NCBI RefSeq assembly: GCF_000442255.1
Contig: NZ_KE557280.1
Coordinates: 60,647-124,646, forward strand
Source: Salipiger mucosus DSM 16094
GTDB taxonomy: Bacteria > Pseudomonadota > Alphaproteobacteria > Rhodobacterales > Rhodobacteraceae
Reading direction: 5' to 3'
DNA: 64,000 bases
Each line of letters starts with the position of its first letter. Within the stretch, counting starts at the first letter, position 1. Under the pieces are notes generated by a model, which saw only the letters and a list, made by a program, of their open reading frames with translations, had not been told where the DNA came from and made no database searches. The position numbers and the translations under genes are program-made. Positions 55,629 to 64,000 of the stretch are shown piece after piece.

Positions 55629-56170
55629 ATGCGCGACATTTCCAAAATCATCGTCCATGCCAGCGCGACGCAGGCCGATTGGATGGACGGCTACCCGACC
55701 GGCACCAAGATGGCCGAGATCCGCCGCTGGCACGTCGAGGATCGTGGTTGGTCCGACATCGGCTATCACTTCCTGATCGACCGCGACGGCACCGTGGCTC
55801 GGGGGCGCCCCTTGGAGCGCATCGGCGCGCACTTTCCGGGGGCACAACACCGGAAGCATCGGCGTGTGCCTCCCGGGCGGCCATGGCAGCGCCGAGGCGG
55901 ACGCATTTTCGGAGCATTTCACCGAGGCGCAGGACGCCGCGCTGCGCGATCTGCTGAGCGACCTTGGCGACCGCTACGGCGTCTCGAAGATCAGCGGGCA
56001 CAACCAGTACGCCGCGAAGGCGTGCCCGGGCTTCTGTCGCCGACTGGCTCGTCGAGGCGCCGGCGCCGGAAGGTGCCGCCGAGGTCGCGACCGTAACCGA
56101 GGCCACGCGCCTCCGCTGGCGGCTCGCAGAGATCCGCGACAAGGCCTCTGCCGCGCTGGCCGGCGAATGA
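55629..56170 (+). pseudogene. N-acetylmuramoyl-L-alanine amidase, two frameshifts
   Basis: A phage-type amidase_2 endolysin. Frame one gives IIVHASATQADWMDG and GYHFLIDRDGTVARGRPL; after a GGGGG run at 55838-55842 the frame changes to HNTGSIGVCLPGGHGSAEAD and SGHNQYAAKACPGF; near 56034 it changes again to VADWLVEAPAPEG and ends AEIRDKASAALAGE. Zinc-ligand histidines are present in all parts. The gene starts a few bases inside or beside the IS3 right end, so its own promoter was probably lost. Confidence 0.82.
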
Positions 56171-56245
56171 TCCTCCCCATCACCGACCGGCGCCTCGCGC
56201 TGGTCCTCACCGCGGCCGCGCGCCGCTCATCAAGAGGCAGAAGCC
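56171..56245 (+). other. Possible small lysis-gene remnant
   Basis: An ATG at 56167 opens MILPITDRRLALVLTAAARR, a start that looks like a lipoprotein or spanin-type leader, but no lipobox follows and the frame runs on without family sequence. It may be a deleted spanin gene between the amidase and holin-like genes. Weak evidence. Confidence 0.3.
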
Positions 56246-56632
56246 ATGGACTGGGTTTTCTCGATTTTCGCGGACGCGGGCGTGCAGGAGGCGCTGCTGG
56301 GCCTGTTCGGCGTCTTGCTGACCATCATCATCAACCGCGCGGCCGGCGCGTTCCAAATGGCCACGGGCATTGCCGTCGAGCGCGACGCGCGCGAGGCGCT
56401 GCATGAGGCGATCAAGAGCGGCGTCGAGGCTGCGCTCGAGAGGGGGCCCGAGACCGGGGTCGAGCAGATCAAGGCGCACGCTATCTTCCACGCGCGCGAG
56501 TCCGTGCCCGACGCAATCCGCATCCTCGTCCCGGGCGAGGGTGTGCTCGACCGATTGGCGGTGCGTTACTACCGCGAGTCGATGGAGCGCCTGGACGTGA
56601 AAATGCGCTCAGCTGCGGCTGTCATGGGCTAG
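56246..56632 (+). CDS. Holin-like phage protein
   Basis: A 128-residue protein with one N-terminal TM helix (about 12-30; VQEALLGLFGVLLTIIIN) and an amphipathic, charged remainder. Its place 75 bp after an amidase endolysin suggests a phage lysis role; the exact family is not recognised. Ribosome site AAGAGGCAG before the ATG. Probably a relic of a prophage of which nothing else is left here. Confidence 0.6.
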   Translation: MDWVFSIFADAGVQEALLGLFGVLLTIIINRAAGAFQMATGIAVERDAREALHEAIKSGVEAALERGPETGVEQIKAHAIFHARESVPDAIRILVPGEGVLDRLAVRYYRESMERLDVKMRSAAAVMG

Positions 56633-56723
56633 CTCAAGGTCTTCTTCCCTTGCTCGTTTCTGCCGTACGGAACTGCTCGGCAGGATCCTTTGCCAAGCCA
56701 ATGCCTGGCAGCGGCCGGAACGA

Positions 56724-57470
56724 TCACGCGGGCCAGATGCCCAACGACCCGTAGCGTTCGTATGGACTGACAAGCAGATCGTCGAACGTGTCCAGCTTTG
56801 GCGCCTCTTCGATCTCTTGTCGCGACACCTCGACATGGATCCGTTGCTCGAGCCCATCGACGGCCTTTATGCACCGGGTCGTGATCGCAACGCGGCGACC
56901 GGGAAGCCAGTGGCCGGTATCCACGACCACATGTTGCAGCTTCCAGTCTTCGGGATCGATGAGGAAATCGCAGACGGAGCCGATCTCACCATCCTTGGCG
57001 GCAATCGTGTAGCCGGTCACGTCGATCATGCTCCGAAGGTTCATATCCTCGGAGTCTTCGGCGCTAGCGGCACCGCTTTCATCGCGCGCCTGGACCAGTT
57101 GCTCCTGTGCGCGCGTTGGCGTGTAGAACAGCTCGGTTCCGACGAGGTACGGCGCCCAGAAACCGGTGTCCGGCAACACTTGGGCAGCATGCCTTTGTGC
57201 GTTGGCTGGCGGGTGGGCTTCGGCCGGTTCGGCCGTTCTCAATTCATCGGCGCTCAGATTGATGGGAAGCTCCATACGCTCCGCGTCGGGTGTGCCAAGG
57301 CGCGCGGCGCCTACGAGTGTCTCGCGCCCGGTCAGCAGGAAGCCGGTGTGCGCGACAAGATAACGAACCCGCCAGTCATGATCGTCAAAATAGAAATCGT
57401 TGATGCTGCCGGTTTGCCTGTCGGTGGCGTGGATCCCGTAGGATCTCAGATCATGGAATGACATCAGCAT
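56724..57470 (-). CDS. Tandem PRC-barrel protein
   Basis: A 248-residue cytoplasmic protein with two PRC-barrel domains (about 5-90, SYGIHATDRQTGSINDFYFD; about 145-215, YTIAAKDGEIGSVCDFLIDP). PRC barrels occur in RNA maturation and photosynthetic reaction centre proteins, and tandem forms like this are often stress-linked. The start at 57470 has GAGG upstream; ATG at 57464 is possible. Divergent from the RTX gene. Confidence 0.85.
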   Translation of the reverse strand: MLMSFHDLRSYGIHATDRQTGSINDFYFDDHDWRVRYLVAHTGFLLTGRETLVGAARLGTPDAERMELPINLSADELRTAEPAEAHPPANAQRHAAQVLPDTGFWAPYLVGTELFYTPTRAQEQLVQARDESGAASAEDSEDMNLRSMIDVTGYTIAAKDGEIGSVCDFLIDPEDWKLQHVVVDTGHWLPGRRVAITTRCIKAVDGLEQRIHVEVSRQEIEEAPKLDTFDDLLVSPYERYGSLGIWPA

Positions 57471-57871
57471 GACGAACCTCGTTTTGCGGTCCTGCCCCAT
57501 AGTACCACAAGAATGAGGATTTTGCTTTCATGTTCAGCCAATGTTCCAGTCTTGCGGCAAGCCCTGATCGAGCAGAGACGCTTGCCAGACGCGTCGTTTT
57601 CCCGTGGCAAAGATCGCGTGTTCGCCCTTTGGGGCCAGGCGTGGCCAGGAAGGGGATATGGTCAATTGGAAGGCACAACTGTTGAATTAATTAACATTTC
57701 CGAGTTAGCTTTTCATATCGCTATGCCATTTGATCGTTGCACAAACAGGCCAGTTGCAGGCCCTGTACCCGCCGCCTCCAGACAGGACCCGGCGGGCCGA
57801 GCGAGCTGTTTGGTGCCGCCGATATGATCCGTCGCGGTGCGTAGCGAGTATGTCCCAAAAGGATTTTTCCC
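57471..57871. other. Divergent intergenic region before the RTX genes
   Basis: No convincing gene is seen. An AT-rich patch at about 57681-57725 (TTGAATTAATTAACATTTCC and on) stands out and is a likely promoter region for the RTX gene. Short open frames here lack ribosome sites and family features. Confidence 0.5.
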
Positions 57872-60226
57872 ATGCCGAGTATTCCCGAAGAGTGGCTTTC
57901 CGAATTCACGATCAATGACCAGGACAGCGGGCCGTCAGGCGACGACCAATACGATCCCGTCACGATCCAGCTCACCAACGGCAACATCGTCACGCTCTGG
58001 ACCGATGCCTCCGACGCCGGGGCGGGCAGTGACCCGGGGCTCGACATCGTGGGGCAGATCTATGATCCGCTCGGCAATCCCGTCGGGGGCGAGTTCCGGG
58101 CCAACGGCACCTTTGCCAACGACGAGTTCCACTTCGACGCGACACCGCTCGAGGACGGGCGCTTCGTGGTCGCCTACACCGATCAGCAGGACGGCAGCAA
58201 CAGTACGAACGTGATCCGCGCGACGGAGTGGACGACCAATTCCGATGGCACCATCGGCACCTCCAGCACCGTTGCGATCGCTTCAAGGTCGGAGCCGGGT
58301 GAGGGCGTGTTCTTCCCCACGGTGACCTCGGACAGCACGGGCGGTTACCAGGTTGCCTGGACGCGCGTGGACTATTCGCATGATGATGCTGACGATATCG
58401 AGGCGCGGTACGTGGATGCCGCCGGAACGGTCGGACCCCAGTTCACCCTTTGGTTCAACAGCGATACGAACCCAGGCCCGCTTGACAGTGCCACGACGAC
58501 GGACGGCGAGTTCGTGGTCGTGGGCGAACGCGCACGAGCGTCGAGCCCGGGCGATGTGTCCATCGTCTACAGCCTGTCTGACAGCACAGGCCGTCTGTCG
58601 GCGGGAATCGTCAGCGACACGATTTCTGACGGCTGGATCGACCGGGACGCATCGGTTGCCGCGCTGGCGGGGAGCGGCTTCGTCGTGTCCTGGACCAACT
58701 TTGGTGACTACGGCGAGTTCATACCCGTCGAGATCCAGTTCCAGCGCTTCGACAATGCCGGCAACGAGCTGGGCGGTGCTGTCTCGATCGCGAGCGGCGA
58801 TGAGTACGGCGACAATCACACGGACTATCGCACCCCGGACGTGTTTGCCCTGGCCGATGGCGGCTTCGTGGTCTCTCACAACGTCGTCCCGTCCTCGAAT
58901 TATCAAACCGACGCCGTCAGGCTGAACCGCTTCGATGCGAGCGGCACACTCCTGGCCAGTCGCGAGATGGCAAGCGCTGAGGACGGGTATTCCCCTCCGT
59001 CGGGCACGGGTCTCGCCGACGGGCGGTTCTTTCTTTCCTGGATCACGGAAAGCAGCGGCGATGCCGACGTCCAGGGCGCCATCTTCGATCCCCGGGATGC
59101 GCCGAACGCCTCGGGCGTCTACGGCCCAACGCCCTGGACACTCGGGACCATCGGGGACGATACGATTTCCGGTGGGGTCCTCTCCGAGAACCTGCAGGGC
59201 TGGACGGGAGACGACCTGCTGCAGGGCGGCGACGGAGACGACACCATCGGTGGTGGCGCCGGGGCCGACACGCTCGATGGCGGCACGGGCTTGGACGTCA
59301 TCGACGGCGGCAGTGGGCTGGACAACCTGGCCGGGGGAGCCGGGGGCGACACGGTCCGGGGCGGCGACGGCAATGACACGATCTACGGCGACGCCGACGA
59401 CGACAGCCTCTATGGCGATGGTGGCACCGACACGCTTCTGGGCGGGAGCGGCACCGACCGGCTCGAGGGCGGCGACGACGGCGACCTGCTGCTGGGCGGC
59501 TCCAACAGCGACACGCTCAAGGGTGACGCGGGCGATGACACGCTGAACGGGGAGGGCGGCTACGACACGGTGCTCTACGCCGGGATCTACGCGCCGGTCT
59601 ACGTCAACCTCGAGTCCGGCACCGCCACGGGCGGGGCGGGCACCGACACGCTGCTGAACATCGAGAACGTCTTCGGCGGCGCCTCGAACGACGTGATCTA
59701 CGGCACCAACGCCCACGGCAACCGGCTGGAGGGCTCGTCGGGGAACGACACGATCTACGGCCTCGACGGGCGCGACACGATCCTGGGCGGCAACAGCAAC
59801 GACCGGCTCTACGGCGGCGACGATGTCGACAAGCTGCTGGGCGGGGCGCAGGACGACTTCCTCGACGGCGGCGGCGCGACCGACTTCCTGACCGGGGGCT
59901 CGGGGGCCGACACCTTCGTGCTGCGCGACATCGCCGACACCGGGGTGGGCCGCTGGAACCGCGACGAGATCCGCGACTTCGACGCCGCCGAGGGCGACGT
60001 GATCAACGTCTTCCTGGTGGATGCGGATGCCACGACCGGCGGCAACCAGGCCTTCACCTACGCCGGCACCTCGTTCACCGGCACGGCGGGCGAGCTGATC
60101 CTGAACGACTACGTGCTCTCGGGCGTGGACGTGACCATCGCCTCGATGGACGTGGACGGCGACGCGGTGATCGACGGGCAGCTCTACATCGTCGGCGGCG
60201 CGGTGATCGGCGACTTCGTGCTCTGA
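57872..60226 (+). CDS. RTX protein with predicted seven-blade propeller
   Basis: A 784-residue acidic protein without a signal peptide. Residues about 25-410 hold seven copies of a repeat with the core DGxFVVxW...FDxxG (for example LEDGRFVVAYTDQQDG, LAGSGFVVSWTNFGD, LADGRFFLSWITESSG). Residues about 425-680 are RTX calcium-binding nonapeptides (GGDGDDTIGGGAG). The C-terminus (about 680-784) matches the serralysin-type C-terminal region and should direct type I secretion. No catalytic domain is seen, so adhesion or binding is likely. No secretion genes are in the window. Confidence 0.87.
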   Translation: MPSIPEEWLSEFTINDQDSGPSGDDQYDPVTIQLTNGNIVTLWTDASDAGAGSDPGLDIVGQIYDPLGNPVGGEFRANGTFANDEFHFDATPLEDGRFVVAYTDQQDGSNSTNVIRATEWTTNSDGTIGTSSTVAIASRSEPGEGVFFPTVTSDSTGGYQVAWTRVDYSHDDADDIEARYVDAAGTVGPQFTLWFNSDTNPGPLDSATTTDGEFVVVGERARASSPGDVSIVYSLSDSTGRLSAGIVSDTISDGWIDRDASVAALAGSGFVVSWTNFGDYGEFIPVEIQFQRFDNAGNELGGAVSIASGDEYGDNHTDYRTPDVFALADGGFVVSHNVVPSSNYQTDAVRLNRFDASGTLLASREMASAEDGYSPPSGTGLADGRFFLSWITESSGDADVQGAIFDPRDAPNASGVYGPTPWTLGTIGDDTISGGVLSENLQGWTGDDLLQGGDGDDTIGGGAGADTLDGGTGLDVIDGGSGLDNLAGGAGGDTVRGGDGNDTIYGDADDDSLYGDGGTDTLLGGSGTDRLEGGDDGDLLLGGSNSDTLKGDAGDDTLNGEGGYDTVLYAGIYAPVYVNLESGTATGGAGTDTLLNIENVFGGASNDVIYGTNAHGNRLEGSSGNDTIYGLDGRDTILGGNSNDRLYGGDDVDKLLGGAQDDFLDGGGATDFLTGGSGADTFVLRDIADTGVGRWNRDEIRDFDAAEGDVINVFLVDADATTGGNQAFTYAGTSFTGTAGELILNDYVLSGVDVTIASMDVDGDAVIDGQLYIVGGAVIGDFVL

Positions 60227-60251
60227 TCCGCGCACCCTTCGCGGAACAGCG

Positions 60252-60283
60252 GGACCGGCCTCCTCGGGGGGGCCGGTCCTTTT
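60252..60283 (+). terminator. Terminator after the first RTX gene
   Basis: GGACCGGCC / GGCCGGTCC, 9-bp perfect stem with a 10-base loop and TTTT. A near-copy follows the second RTX gene, in keeping with duplication of the 3' ends. Confidence 0.87.
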
Positions 60284-60524
60284 CGTCGGAGGGGGGCGAT
60301 GGGAGCTTCCGGTCCCGAGAAGCGCCATGCTATCGTTGCGTCAGGTTTCGGGAAATCATTTTTCGAAGCCGGTGTCGGTTCCGGTATTCCTTTGCACCAG
60401 GTCACACTGATCGATGATTGTCGCCACTGATTTCGCTTCCGGCCTCCGGGCCGATCCCTGGCCGGGAGGGCCGGCATTCGTTCCGATTTTCTGCATGCAT
60501 TCTTTTGAAGAAAGGTCATAGACC

Positions 60525-63467
60525 ATGCCCACAACCCCCACAGATCCGCTCTACGCCAGCCAGTGGCACTTCCCGCTCCTGGGTGACATCGAAACCGTCT
60601 GGGACGAGTTCACCGGCGCGGGCGTCCATGTCGGCGTCTACGACGACGGCATCGAGTACACCCACCCCGATCTCTCCGCGAACTACGACGCCTCGCGCCA
60701 CGTGCTCGACAACACCCTGACCCCGGTCGATCCCTTCCCGGTGCTGGGCTCCGACGCGCACGGCACCTCGGTCGCCGGCCTGATCGCCGCCACGGCCTTC
60801 AACGGCGAGGGCGGGGTCGGCGTTTCCTGGGGCGCCATGCTCACGGGGGTGAACATCTTCAACTCCGGCGTCTACGGCTACGTCAACGCCGGCGATACCA
60901 CGCCCTTCATGGACGTGGCGGGCCAGGCCGGCGGGCTCTTCGACATCAGCTCGAACAGCTGGGGCTCGACCCCGGTCTACTCGCAGGGCTTCCAGAACCT
61001 CAACGCCCCGGGCACCTTCGCCGCGGAGCTCGATGCCGAATACGCCAGCGTCTCGGCCAACGGCCGCGGCGGGCTGGGCACCGTCATCAACCAGGCGGCG
61101 GGCAACGACACGCTCGAGGCCGACGGCTCGGGCACCAACGCCTCGCGCTTCACCAACACCATCGGCGCGACCGACGCCAACGGCGACCTGACCTACTACT
61201 CGAACTTCGGCAGCTCGATCCTCGTCGTGGCGCCCGCGGGCGCGGTGACCACCGACCGCACCGGCTCGAACGGCTACGGCGGCCTGCCCGACCCCGACTA
61301 CACCAATGCCTTCGGCGGCACCTCGGCGGCGACGCCGATCACCTCCGGCGTCACCGCGCTGATGCTCGAGGCCAACCCGGGCCTCGGCTGGCGCGACGTG
61401 CAGAACATCCTGGCCAACTCGGCCAGCCACACCGGCTCGGCCTACGGCTCCGGACCCGCGGGCTACGAGATCGACACCTGGGGCTTCAACAACGCCGGCA
61501 ACGTCAACGGCGGCGGCCAGCACGTCAGCGGCAGCTACGGCAACGGCATGGTCGACGCCTTCGTCTCGGTGCGCAACGCCGAGGTCTGGGACCTCTTCGG
61601 CGAGGCCCGGACCAGCGCCAACGAGCAATCCGTGACCTCGAACTTCGAGGACTTCGGCGGCGGCTCGGTCGCGCTGCCCGACGGCGATCCCGCGGGCTAC
61701 ACCTTCACGCTCGACGTGACCGACGATCTCGAGATCGAGCACGTGGCCTTCGACCTGACCTTCACCACCACCTACGTGGGCGACATCCGCATCACGATCA
61801 CCTCGCCCGACGGCACCGAGATCGTCGCCAAGCACGAGGGCGGCGTGGGCACCGACGTCACCGCCGCGACCTGGACCTTCGGCATCGACCAGCTGCGCGG
61901 CGAGTCCGCCCAGGGCACCTGGACGGTGACCGTGGCCGACGTGTACGCCGCCGACCTGGCCTCGATCCAGTCGGCGCAGCTCACCGCCTACGGCGCGCCG
62001 GCCGGCGACGACGACGTCTACCACTACAACGACGAGTTCCTCGAGATGCTCGCGGCCGATGCCGCCAGCCGGGCCTCGCTGCAGGACGCCGCCGGGACCG
62101 ACTGGCTCAACCTCGCGCCCGTCACCGGGGATGTCGCGCTCGACCTGGCCAACGACGGCACCGGGGGCGCCACCGTGGACGCGACGTCCTGGTTCGCCAT
62201 CGCCAGCGGGACGATCATCGAGAACGCGGTGACCGGCGACGGCAACGACACGCTGACCGGCAACGGCTACGCCAACGAGCTGCTCGGCATGCGCGGCAAC
62301 GACACGCTCTCCGGCGGCTACGGGGAGGATGTCCTCGACGGCGGTACGGGCGACGACAACCTCGACGGCGGCTCGGGCATGGACACGCTCATAGGCGGTG
62401 CCGGCAACGACACCATGGCCGGCGGCAGCAACTACGACACCGCCGACTTCTTCGGCGCCTCCGCCGGGGTGGTCGTGGACCTCGAGGCCGGCACGGCCAC
62501 CGGCGAGGGCACCGACGCGCTCTCGGGGATCGAGCACGTCCTGGGCTCGGCCTTCGGCGACGACATCTCCGGCACCCTGATCCACGGCAACCTGCTCGAG
62601 GGCTTCGAGGGCAACGACACCCTCACCGGGCTCGACGGCAACGACACGCTGCTGGGCGGGGACGACGACGACTCGCTCTACGGCGGCGACGACCGGGACC
62701 GGCTCGAAGGCGAGGCGGGGAGCGATGTCCTCGCGGGGGGCTCGCACTCCGACACGCTGCACGGCGGCCTTGGCGACGACGTGATGGACGGGGAGGGCGG
62801 CTACGACACCGCGCTCTTCTCGGGCATCTACGCGCCGATCTACATCAACCTCGAGGCGGGCAGTGCCTCGGGCGGGGCGGGCACCGACGTGCTGTCGAAC
62901 CTCGAGCACGTCTTCGGCGGCGCCTCGCACGACACGATCTACGGCACCAACGCCCACGGCAACCGGCTCGAGGGCTCGGCCGGCAACGACACGATCTACG
63001 GCCTCGACGGGCGCGACACGATCCTGGGCGGCAACAGCGACGACCGGCTCTACGGCGGCGACGACGTCGACAAGCTGCTGGGCGGGGCGCAGGACGACTT
63101 CCTCGACGGTGGCGGCGGCACCGACTTCCTGACCGGGGGCACCGGCGCGGACACCTTCGTGCTGCGCTCGATCGACGACACCGGGGTGGGCCGCTGGAAA
63201 CGTGACGAGGTGCGGGACTTCGACGCCGCCGAGGGCGACGTGATCAGCGTCTACCTGGTGGATGCGGATGCCACGACGGCGGGCAACCAGGCCTTCACCT
63301 ACGCCGGCACCGCGTTCACCGGCACGGCGGGCGAGATCATCCTCAACGACTACGTCTTCTCGGGCGTGGACGTGACCATCGCCTCGATGGACGTGGACGG
63401 CGACGCGGTGATCGACGGGCAGCTCTACATCGTCGGCGGCGCGGTGATCGGCGACTTCGTGCTCTGA
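60525..63467 (+). CDS. Secreted subtilisin-like protease with P domain and RTX repeats
   Basis: A 980-residue S8 peptidase of the proprotein convertase type. The catalytic triad is D40 (VGVYDDGIEYTHPDL), H77 (SDAHGTSVAGL) and S267 (GGTSAATPITSG), with the oxyanion Asn in SSNSWGS. A P/Homo-B domain spans about residues 370-490 (TFTTTYVGDIRITITSPDGT, SAQGTWTVTVADVY). RTX repeats fill about 575-870 and a type I secretion C-terminus ends the protein. There is no propeptide or signal peptide, as expected for type I export. Confidence 0.92.
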   Translation: MPTTPTDPLYASQWHFPLLGDIETVWDEFTGAGVHVGVYDDGIEYTHPDLSANYDASRHVLDNTLTPVDPFPVLGSDAHGTSVAGLIAATAFNGEGGVGVSWGAMLTGVNIFNSGVYGYVNAGDTTPFMDVAGQAGGLFDISSNSWGSTPVYSQGFQNLNAPGTFAAELDAEYASVSANGRGGLGTVINQAAGNDTLEADGSGTNASRFTNTIGATDANGDLTYYSNFGSSILVVAPAGAVTTDRTGSNGYGGLPDPDYTNAFGGTSAATPITSGVTALMLEANPGLGWRDVQNILANSASHTGSAYGSGPAGYEIDTWGFNNAGNVNGGGQHVSGSYGNGMVDAFVSVRNAEVWDLFGEARTSANEQSVTSNFEDFGGGSVALPDGDPAGYTFTLDVTDDLEIEHVAFDLTFTTTYVGDIRITITSPDGTEIVAKHEGGVGTDVTAATWTFGIDQLRGESAQGTWTVTVADVYAADLASIQSAQLTAYGAPAGDDDVYHYNDEFLEMLAADAASRASLQDAAGTDWLNLAPVTGDVALDLANDGTGGATVDATSWFAIASGTIIENAVTGDGNDTLTGNGYANELLGMRGNDTLSGGYGEDVLDGGTGDDNLDGGSGMDTLIGGAGNDTMAGGSNYDTADFFGASAGVVVDLEAGTATGEGTDALSGIEHVLGSAFGDDISGTLIHGNLLEGFEGNDTLTGLDGNDTLLGGDDDDSLYGGDDRDRLEGEAGSDVLAGGSHSDTLHGGLGDDVMDGEGGYDTALFSGIYAPIYINLEAGSASGGAGTDVLSNLEHVFGGASHDTIYGTNAHGNRLEGSAGNDTIYGLDGRDTILGGNSDDRLYGGDDVDKLLGGAQDDFLDGGGGTDFLTGGTGADTFVLRSIDDTGVGRWKRDEVRDFDAAEGDVISVYLVDADATTAGNQAFTYAGTAFTGTAGEIILNDYVFSGVDVTIASMDVDGDAVIDGQLYIVGGAVIGDFVL

Positions 63468-63491
63468 TCCGCGGCCCCTCCGGCGACCACG

Positions 63492-63519
63492 GGACCGGCC
63501 CCTCGGGGCCGGTCCTTTT
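63492..63519 (+). terminator. Terminator after the protease gene
   Basis: GGACCGGCCC-CTCG-GGGCCGGTCC, a 10-bp perfect stem, with TTTT. Very similar to the one after the first RTX gene. Confidence 0.9.
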
Positions 63520-63635
63520 CGTGCGAGGGCAGGCGATGGGACAGGGGGGCTGCCGTGTCCGCGGCTTCATGCCTTCTTGATCCGGAATGTGTCCGGTGCG
63601 AGGATCGCGCATCATTTCAGAAAACGGATTTCGCC

Positions 63636-64000
63636 ATGTCCCGCATCTCCGCAGTGTTCCAGGCCGCGCGGGCCTTCGTGCCGCCGATCATCCCCTGGCT
63701 GGTCATCTCGGGGGACGACGGTGCCAACTGGTACACCGGCACCTCCGAGGCCGACACGATCAGCGGCGGCGACGGCGACGACCGGCTCACCGGCCTCGCC
63801 GGCCACGACCTGCTGCTCGGCGGCCGCCACGACGACCGGCTTGCGGGCGGCGCGGGCGACGACACGCTCGACGGCGGCACCGGCTTCGACACCGGCTACT
63901 GGCTGTATTCGCCGGCCGGGGTCGTCGTCGATCTCGCGGCGGGCACGGCCACGGGCGAGGGCGCCGACACGCTGATCGGCATCGAGCACGCCACCGGCTC
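63636..64000 (+). CDS. RTX calcium-binding protein (5' part only)
   Basis: The first 121 codons of a third RTX gene, open to the window edge. MSRISAVFQAARAFVPPIIP is followed at once by RTX nonapeptides (SGGDGDDRLTGLAGHDLLLG, GGAGDDTLDGGTGFDTG) and a VVVDLAAGTATGEGADTLIG linker like those of the two preceding proteins. No enzymatic domain precedes the repeats. A ribosome site is weak. Same strand as its neighbours but behind their terminator. Confidence 0.85.
   Translation, partial: MSRISAVFQAARAFVPPIIPWLVISGDDGANWYTGTSEADTISGGDGDDRLTGLAGHDLLLGGRHDDRLAGGAGDDTLDGGTGFDTGYWLYSPAGVVVDLAAGTATGEGADTLIGIEHATG

Noticed and set aside
50593..57470. Integrase-mediated island with att sites at tRNA-Leu
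   Set aside because: I saw no second copy of the tRNA 3' end and no integrase gene, so only a general accessory region is claimed.
59200..63960. CRISPR-like regular repeats
   Set aside because: The periodic GGC-GAC pattern is the coding sequence of RTX nonapeptides; units are not exact and there are no unique spacers. No CRISPR array was seen anywhere in the window.

Overview
The window is high-GC chromosomal DNA from an alphaproteobacterium, most likely a marine Rhodobacterales (Roseobacter-type) species. This rests on gene content: a trgA-trgB-cysK locus, a gene-transfer-agent-type endolysin/holin pair behind a CtrA half-site, a form II coxSLM operon, the Entner-Doudoroff trio zwf-pgl-pgi, a valine-degradation cluster, and large RTX proteins. 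The species cannot be named from sequence alone.

Layout. 0-5 kb: start of an ABC ATPase gene (minus), then coxG-coxS-coxL-coxM, a molybdenum hydroxylase of the form II CO-dehydrogenase type. 5-15 kb: class V PLP enzyme, photolyase, cyclopropane fatty acid synthase, trgA, trgB, cysK, a large MscS channel and an AlaX editing protein. 15-21 kb: two DMT exporters, DUF533 protein, SelO, a membrane-anchored CBS protein, GNAT, nucleoside hydrolase. 21-26 kb: zwf-pgl-pgi behind a LacI-type palindrome, then an exported PRC-barrel protein with a strong terminator. 26-34 kb: cupin, endolysin/holin, trans-sulfuration enzyme, soluble PhoR-like kinase, icd, and a 6-TM chemoreceptor. 33-45 kb: Bcr/CflA exporter, FrnE-type DsbA, Crp regulator, then valine catabolism (mmsB, HIBYL-CoA hydrolase, acyl-CoA dehydrogenase, mmsA) interrupted by a glycosyltransferase, a YbdK ligase and an unknown gene, with a divergent frameshifted lysR. 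45-50 kb: CBS protein, coaD, two very small proteins, gap, a membrane LuxR/cytochrome b561/PepSY operon (b561 frameshifted), dsbB, a DedA-type protein and tRNA-Leu(CAA).

50.7-57.5 kb is accessory DNA next to the tRNA: an HxlR regulator with a divergent tautomerase/globin/cupin set, a GlxA regulator, a DUF4242 protein, a decayed IS3 element holding several small hairpin insertions, and a broken amidase plus a holin-like gene. 57.9-64 kb holds three tandem RTX genes: a predicted seven-blade propeller protein, a subtilisin-like protease, and a third gene cut by the window edge.

The most unusual structure is the IS3 remnant. It contains three copies of one 41-bp hairpin element whose stems differ by paired changes, plus two other palindromic inserts. 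Three other genes between 44 and 56 kb carry single-base-scale frameshifts and need checking for sequence error versus real decay.
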